From NCBI GenBank assembly GCA_947623745.1, contig CANQHN010000003.1:1-64000 (forward strand): a DNA stretch of 64,000 bases. The letters are read 5' to 3'. Below, piece by piece: positions 60,225-64,000 of this stretch (within the stretch, counting starts at the first letter, position 1; each line of letters opens with the position of its first letter). Position numbers and translations under genes: made by a program. Below the pieces are notes generated by a model, which saw only the letters and a program-made list of their open reading frames with translations, ran no database searches and was not told where the DNA came from. The stretch comes from an uncultured Oscillospiraceae bacterium (GTDB lineage: Bacteria; Bacillota; Clostridia; Oscillospirales; Oscillospiraceae).

Positions 60225-61190
60225 ATGCCATTGGTCACTACCACCGAAATGTTCAAGAAAGCCTACGACGGCGGCTACGCCATCGGCGCTTTCAACGTCA
60301 ACAACATGGAGATCGTCCAGGGCATCACCGAGGCTGCCAAGGAAGTCAACGCCCCTCTGATCCTCCAGGTTTCCAAGGGCGCCCGCGCCTACGCCAACCA
60401 CACCTACCTGATCAAGCTGGTGGAGGCCGCCATCATCGAGACCGGCCTGCCCATCTGCCTGCATCTGGACCACGGCGACAGCTTCGAGACCTGCAAATCC
60501 TGCGTGGACGGCGGCTTCACCTCCGTGATGATCGACGCCAGCAGCAAGCCCTTCGCCGAGAACATCGAGATCACCAAGAAGGTCGTGGAGTACGCCCATG
60601 ACCACGGCGTGGTGGTCGAGGCCGAGCTGGGCTCCCTGGCCGGTGTGGAGGACGAGGTCAAGGTCAAGGCCGAGGACTCCAGCTACACCCGCCCCGAGGA
60701 GGTTGAGGAGTTCGTCACCAAGACCGGCTGCGACTCCCTGGCCATCGCCATCGGCACCAGCCACGGCGCCTATAAGTTCACCGCCGCCCAGTGTACCCGC
60801 AACGAGCAGGGCATCCTGGTGCCGCCCCCGCTGCGCTTCGACATCCTGGAGGAGGTCTCCAAGCGCCTGCCCGGGTTCCCCATCGTGCTCCACGGCTCCT
60901 CCAGCGTGCCTCAGAACTTCGTGAAGATGATCAACGACAACGGCGGCAAGATGCCCGACGCCGTGGGTATCCCCGAGGAGCAGCTGCGCAAGGCCGCCGC
61001 CATGTCCGTTTGTAAGATCAACATCGACTCCGACCTGCGCCTGGCTATGACCGGCACCATCCGTCAGTTCATGGCCGAGCACCCCGACAAGTTCGACCCC
61101 CGCGAGTACCTCAAGCCCGCCCGCGCCAACATCAAGGAGCTGGTCAAGCACAAGCTGGTGGACGTGCTGGGCTGCGCCGGCAAGGCCTGA
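60225..61190 (+). CDS. fba: Class II fructose-1,6-bisphosphate aldolase
   Basis: The 321-residue zinc aldolase cleaves fructose 1,6-bisphosphate in glycolysis. AIGAFNVNNMEIVQGITEAA, LHLDHGDSFETCKSCVDGGFTSVMIDAS (catalytic Asp and zinc His), VEAELGSLAG, AIGTSHGAYKF (zinc His) and IVLHGSSSVPQNFVKMI are family motifs. AAGGAGATGG precedes the ATG at 60225. Codon choice is strongly biased, as expected for a highly expressed gene. It is read divergently from phosphofructokinase. Confidence 0.95.
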   Translation: MPLVTTTEMFKKAYDGGYAIGAFNVNNMEIVQGITEAAKEVNAPLILQVSKGARAYANHTYLIKLVEAAIIETGLPICLHLDHGDSFETCKSCVDGGFTSVMIDASSKPFAENIEITKKVVEYAHDHGVVVEAELGSLAGVEDEVKVKAEDSSYTRPEEVEEFVTKTGCDSLAIAIGTSHGAYKFTAAQCTRNEQGILVPPPLRFDILEEVSKRLPGFPIVLHGSSSVPQNFVKMINDNGGKMPDAVGIPEEQLRKAAAMSVCKINIDSDLRLAMTGTIRQFMAEHPDKFDPREYLKPARANIKELVKHKLVDVLGCAGKA

Positions 61191-61231
61191 TCTCACAAAC
61201 AAAGCGGACAAGCCGCTTTCATCCGGAAAAA

Positions 61232-61255
61232 GGAGCGCCAACGGCGCTCCTTTTT
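61232..61255 (+). terminator. Terminator after fba
   Basis: GGAGCGCC (61232-61239), loop AAC, GGCGCTCC (61243-61250), then T5. A smaller AAAGCGG/CCGCTTT hairpin precedes it at about 61201-61219. Confidence 0.88.
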
Positions 61256-61280
61256 CTGTTCCAAAGCAGATTCCACTTTT

Positions 61281-61311
61281 GGTTGCGGCGGTTCCACACG
61301 GAAGTGGTGGA
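61281..61311 (+). promoter_or_regulatory. Operator-like motif upstream of an XRE regulator, copy 2
   Basis: GGTTGCGG, three bases, TTCCA, CAC, GGAAGTGGTGGA repeats the string at 18144-18175. It contains the dyad TTCCACACGGAA. It overlaps the -35 (TGGACA, 61308-61313) of a promoter whose -10 is TAGAAT (61331-61336) at a 17-base spacing. Confidence 0.55.
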
Positions 61312-61359
61312 CAATTCTGCCCTTTTTCGCTAGAATAGGGGCGAAAGGGGGGAGGTCCC

Positions 61360-61986
61360 GTGACGTTTGGCGAGAAGCTGTACCGGCTGCGGAAGGAGAG
61401 CGGCATGAGCCAGGAGGAGCTGGCCCGGAAGCTGAACGTGGCCCGGCAGGCCATTTCCCGCTGGGAGCTGGGGGAGGTGGTGCCGGACACGGTGAACGTG
61501 CTGGCTGTCAGCCGGCTGTTCGGGGTGTCCACCGACTACCTGCTGCGAGAGGACTGCGAACAGGAGCGCGACACCCCGGCGGTCCAAAACGCCGAGGCCG
61601 ACCTCCAGCGCCGGACCCGGGCGGCCAACCTGGGGCTGGTTTTCCGCACCATGTCCCTGTGCTGTGCCCTCTGCATCAATCTGTGGCTGGTCACAGGGGA
61701 CCCGGCGTGGAAATTCGGGGCCGTGTTGTGGCTGGCCGTGAGCGTTGCCGGGCTGGCCTGGTGGAATCACCGGTGGTACATCAAGGAGCAGGGGAGCCGC
61801 AAGCTGCTGAAATGGGACCTTCCTATGGTCCTTCTGGCGTTCCTCCTGCCCCGCTTCCTCACCTGGATCCCGGGGAACTGGGGGTGTTTCCTGGGCGTAC
61901 TGCCCTCGGTTTTCCTGCTGTCTCTCAAGATCCGGGTCATCCTGTACGAGCACTACCAGGTCGCTCCCACCGGGCGCAAAAAGTGA
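61360..61986 (+). CDS. XRE-family helix-turn-helix regulator with membrane domain
   Basis: The 208-residue protein has an N-terminal XRE domain (FGEKLYRLRKESGMSQEELARKLNVARQAISRWELGEVVPDT), related to the regulator at 18222. It is followed by about four membrane helices (residues 95-200). The GTG start at 61360 follows GGGGAGG. The promoter carries the motif shared with the other XRE gene. Such membrane-bound regulators may sense envelope signals, but the target genes are unknown. Confidence 0.85.
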   Translation: MTFGEKLYRLRKESGMSQEELARKLNVARQAISRWELGEVVPDTVNVLAVSRLFGVSTDYLLREDCEQERDTPAVQNAEADLQRRTRAANLGLVFRTMSLCCALCINLWLVTGDPAWKFGAVLWLAVSVAGLAWWNHRWYIKEQGSRKLLKWDLPMVLLAFLLPRFLTWIPGNWGCFLGVLPSVFLLSLKIRVILYEHYQVAPTGRKK

Positions 61987-62041
61987 CCGCTCCCGCCCCG
62001 GCCGCATAGGATGGGCCAAAAGGGGAGAGGAGTGGTCTGTT

Positions 62042-62608
62042 TTGCCGGATTCCCTTGTGATGGTCCCATACAACCGCCGGGCCGCCGTGGCCTACGCCCA
62101 CCGCTGGGCCTACGGCCGCAACCCGGCCTACTATGACTATGAGGAGATCGGGGGGGACTGCACCAATTTTGCCTCCCAGTGCCTCTACGCCGGGACCGGG
62201 GTGATGAACTACACCCCCACCTTCGGCTGGTACTACATCGACGGCGGCGACAAGGCCCCGGCCTGGACGGGGGTGCCCTATTTCTACAACTTTATGACCC
62301 GGGAGGAGCGCTCGCCGGGGCCGTTTGGGGTGGAGATCCCCCCGGAGCGGCTGGACCTGCTGCGCCCCGGGGACTTCGCCCAGCTGCGCTTCTCCACGGA
62401 GGTCTTTGGTCACACACCCATCATCGTGGAGATCGGCCAGCCGGCCACATTGAGCAATATCCTGGTGGCCGCCCACACCCAGGACGCCGATTACCGGCCC
62501 CTGGACTCCTACTACTACCTGGAGCTGCGGTTCATCCACATCCTTGGGGCCTACTCGAACCGCGGGGAGCGCCCGGGAGGGCTGTTGGGGCTCTTCAGCC
62601 GGTTATAA
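62042..62608 (+). CDS. Amidase-domain (amidase_6) protein
   Basis: The 188-residue protein is made almost entirely of the putative amidase_6 (CHAP/NlpC-like) domain common in spore-forming Firmicutes. VPYNRRAAVAYAHRWAYGRNPAYYDYEEIGGDCTNFASQ contains the conserved catalytic-type Cys. GHTPIIVEIG and AAHTQDADYRPLD hold His and Asp. No signal peptide is seen, so it may act inside the cell or spore. The start is uncertain: TTG at 62042 with AGGAG 11 bases away, or ATG at 62060. Confidence 0.82.
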   Translation: MPDSLVMVPYNRRAAVAYAHRWAYGRNPAYYDYEEIGGDCTNFASQCLYAGTGVMNYTPTFGWYYIDGGDKAPAWTGVPYFYNFMTREERSPGPFGVEIPPERLDLLRPGDFAQLRFSTEVFGHTPIIVEIGQPATLSNILVAAHTQDADYRPLDSYYYLELRFIHILGAYSNRGERPGGLLGLFSRL

Positions 62609-62610
62609 AA

Positions 62611-62642
62611 AAGCAGCGGCGGTGTGCGCCGCTGCTTTTTTA
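62611..62642. terminator. Bidirectional terminator between the amidase and SdpI-like genes
   Basis: AAGCAGCGGCG (62611-62621), loop GTGTG, CGCCGCTGCTT (62627-62637), with A-rich flank before and T7 after. The minus-strand SdpI-like stop lies within its T-run. Confidence 0.9.
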
Positions 62643-63005
62643 TGGGAGCTTGTGGCCGTCCTCGTCGAAGCCGTTTTTCAGCGCGGTGTCCACCAGAAAG
62701 ACGGAGATACACAAAAACACCATCTCGCCGCCGATGAGCCACAGGATGAAGGACGCATAGTGGTCCGCGAAGATCACCATCAGCACTGAGGCCAGAACGG
62801 TGAGAATCACCCCCAGCCGGACCCAGGTGTTGGAGATGTGGACGTGGGCGAACTCCCAGGTCTCCTGGCTGCGAGCGGACAGCTCTGTGCGGTAGGCCAG
62901 GCCGCCCTCGTCGGTGAACTTAGGGGGCCGCAGCTTCCAGTACAGCCCCACGGCGAACAGGGCCAGCGGAGTGATCAGAGCGCCGATAAAACAGATCACG
63001 TACAT
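62640..63005 (-). CDS. SdpI-like small membrane protein
   Basis: The 121-residue membrane protein has three helices (about 3-23, 60-80 and 84-105). GLAYRTELSARSQETWEFAHVHISNTWVRLG resembles the GYRTxxSmkneetW signature of the SdpI family (immunity to the SdpC toxin in Bacillus). No sdpABC toxin genes are present. The family also has many members of unknown role. The stop is at 62640. Confidence 0.72.
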   Translation of the reverse strand: MYVICFIGALITPLALFAVGLYWKLRPPKFTDEGGLAYRTELSARSQETWEFAHVHISNTWVRLGVILTVLASVLMVIFADHYASFILWLIGGEMVFLCISVFLVDTALKNGFDEDGHKLP

Positions 63006-63020
63006 GTTGATTCCCTCACT

Positions 63021-64000
63021 TTATTCGTCAGTTTCTTCGGATTTTTCCGCTTTTTTGCTCTTTTTTACCCTGGAAAGGGGATTTGCCCGGGCGGCGGTGC
63101 GCAGGTCGTCGTTGTCGATGTGGGTGTAGATCTGGGTGGTGTTCAGGTGGTCGTGTCCCAGGACCTCCTGGAGAGTGCGCACGTCAACGCCGTTTTGCAG
63201 CATCAGAGTGGCGGCGGTGTGGCGCAGCTTGTGGGAGGAGTACTGAGTGCTGTCCAGCCCGGCGGCGGCCAGGTGCTTCTTCACCAGCTTGTGGACGGCG
63301 GCCCGGGTGATGCGGCGGCGGTTCTGGAGGGTGACGAACAGGGCGTTTTTGTCCACCAGAGCCAGGGTGCTGCGCTCTGTCAGCCAGTCTCGGAGGGCGG
63401 ACTGGCAGGCCTCGTTCAGGTAGAGCATCCGCTCCTTGTTGCCCTTGCCCAGCACCCGGAGCTGATCTTCTCGAACATCTGTTACATTTAACCCGACTAA
63501 CTCAGAGATACGCAGGCCGCAGTTCAAAAACAGGGTCAGGATGCAGTAGTCGCGGGTGGAATTTTTTCCCTCCACGGACTCCAGCAGTTCCACGCTTTCT
63601 TCCAGATCCAGGTAGCGGGGCAGGGATTTTTTCAGCCGCGGGGAGTCCAGGTCCTGCATGGGATTTTCCCGGATCAGCTTGGCCTTGGTGGTCAGATACT
63701 TGTAGAACGAGCGGATGGTGGCAATCTTCCGGGCCCGGGCCGCTGGTGACAGCCCGTAGGTGGTGGAGTCGCTGTTGGGGTGCGCGGCGCGGTCGCGGGA
63801 CAGGTAGCTCATGTAGCTGTAGACGTCTGTGAGCGTCACAGAGGAAACCAGAGCCAAATCCACGTCGTCGATTGAGATGGAGTCGATGTCTGTATCCTTG
63901 GGGGCGAGCCGGCGCTGGAGCTTCAGGTAGCGGAAGAAATTGCGCAGGTCCAGGAAATACTCATCGACGGTTTTGTGGGAGTGGTTCTGGATGGTCTCGT
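63021..64000 (-). CDS. Tyrosine recombinase, 5' end outside the window
   Basis: At least 326 residues are visible, and the frame is still open at the window edge. The N-terminal SAM-like domain begins before the edge (TIQNHSHKTVDEYFLDLRNFFRYL). The catalytic domain shows LFLNCGLRISELVGLNVTD (Arg), GKGNKERMLYL (Lys), SSHKLRHTAATLM (His-x-x-Arg) and LGHDHLNTTQIYTHI (His and Tyr nucleophile). It is larger than XerD and ends with a Lys/Glu-rich tail. It could be a second Xer or an unrelated integrase. Confidence 0.88.
   Translation of the reverse strand, partial: ETIQNHSHKTVDEYFLDLRNFFRYLKLQRRLAPKDTDIDSISIDDVDLALVSSVTLTDVYSYMSYLSRDRAAHPNSDSTTYGLSPAARARKIATIRSFYKYLTTKAKLIRENPMQDLDSPRLKKSLPRYLDLEESVELLESVEGKNSTRDYCILTLFLNCGLRISELVGLNVTDVREDQLRVLGKGNKERMLYLNEACQSALRDWLTERSTLALVDKNALFVTLQNRRRITRAAVHKLVKKHLAAAGLDSTQYSSHKLRHTAATLMLQNGVDVRTLQEVLGHDHLNTTQIYTHIDNDDLRTAARANPLSRVKKSKKAEKSEETDE

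Overview
The window looks like a chromosomal segment of a high-GC, spore-forming member of the Clostridia. An Oscillospiraceae-type gut anaerobe (Flavonifractor, Lawsonibacter or Intestinimonas relatives) fits best, but this is inferred from gene content. The supporting genes are spoIIM, yunB and cotJABC, the SCIFF peptide with its radical SAM maturase, a B12-type radical SAM protein paired with a DUF2344 partner, and the late cobalamin pathway. Genes are tightly packed, mostly on the plus strand, with many overlapping starts and stops. Most transcription units begin with a recognisable vegetative promoter and end in a GC-rich hairpin.

Layout. 1-240: AT-rich edge with the tail of an unknown gene. 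263-7468: an RlmA-like methyltransferase on the minus strand, then DUF951, hisC, a radical SAM protein, rarA and the TIGR03960/DUF2344 pair. 7490-10100: yajC, a TIGR04086 membrane protein and scfA-scfB. 10378-13893: spoIIM, xerD and a minus-strand ECF sigma factor with a large membrane partner. 14020-16969: ruvC-ruvA-(two small genes)-ruvB. 17088-21153: a sigma factor, small zinc and redox proteins, an XRE regulator, trmK and a Nif3-like gene. 21218-21571: RNase P RNA on the minus strand. 21733-32877: murD, three tandem M42 peptidases, a methionine gamma-lyase-like enzyme, yunB, a VanZ-like protein, ligA, an EamA exporter, an exonuclease and mutT.

32925-39604 holds the most interesting feature. 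The spore-coat gene cotJC (manganese-catalase family) is split in two by a 5,599-bp element carrying a large serine recombinase. An 8-bp identity is present at both junctions. Joining the halves there restores an intact 206-codon cotJC. The two element ends joined together form an almost perfectly symmetric serine-integrase attP. The crossover dinucleotide lies inside the codon of a predicted metal-ligand glutamate. This matches the logic of the sigK 'skin' and similar intervening elements, which are excised in the mother cell during sporulation. The element also carries a VanX-like lipoprotein, a PcrA/UvrD-type helicase and a Nudix hydrolase.

39755-47901 is a nine-gene operon for the late steps of cobalamin synthesis: amidation, aminopropanol arm, nucleotide loop and their precursors. 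A Sel1-repeat protein with a recent 324-bp internal tandem duplication follows at 47935. From 50645 to 64000 come a Crp/Fnr regulator divergent from leuCDB, an aminotransferase, purB, an AI-2E-type permease, a phosphofructokinase divergent from fructose-bisphosphate aldolase with interlocked promoters, a second XRE regulator, an amidase-domain protein, an SdpI-like protein and the start-less end of a tyrosine recombinase. No tRNA, CRISPR array, riboswitch or T-box was recognised.
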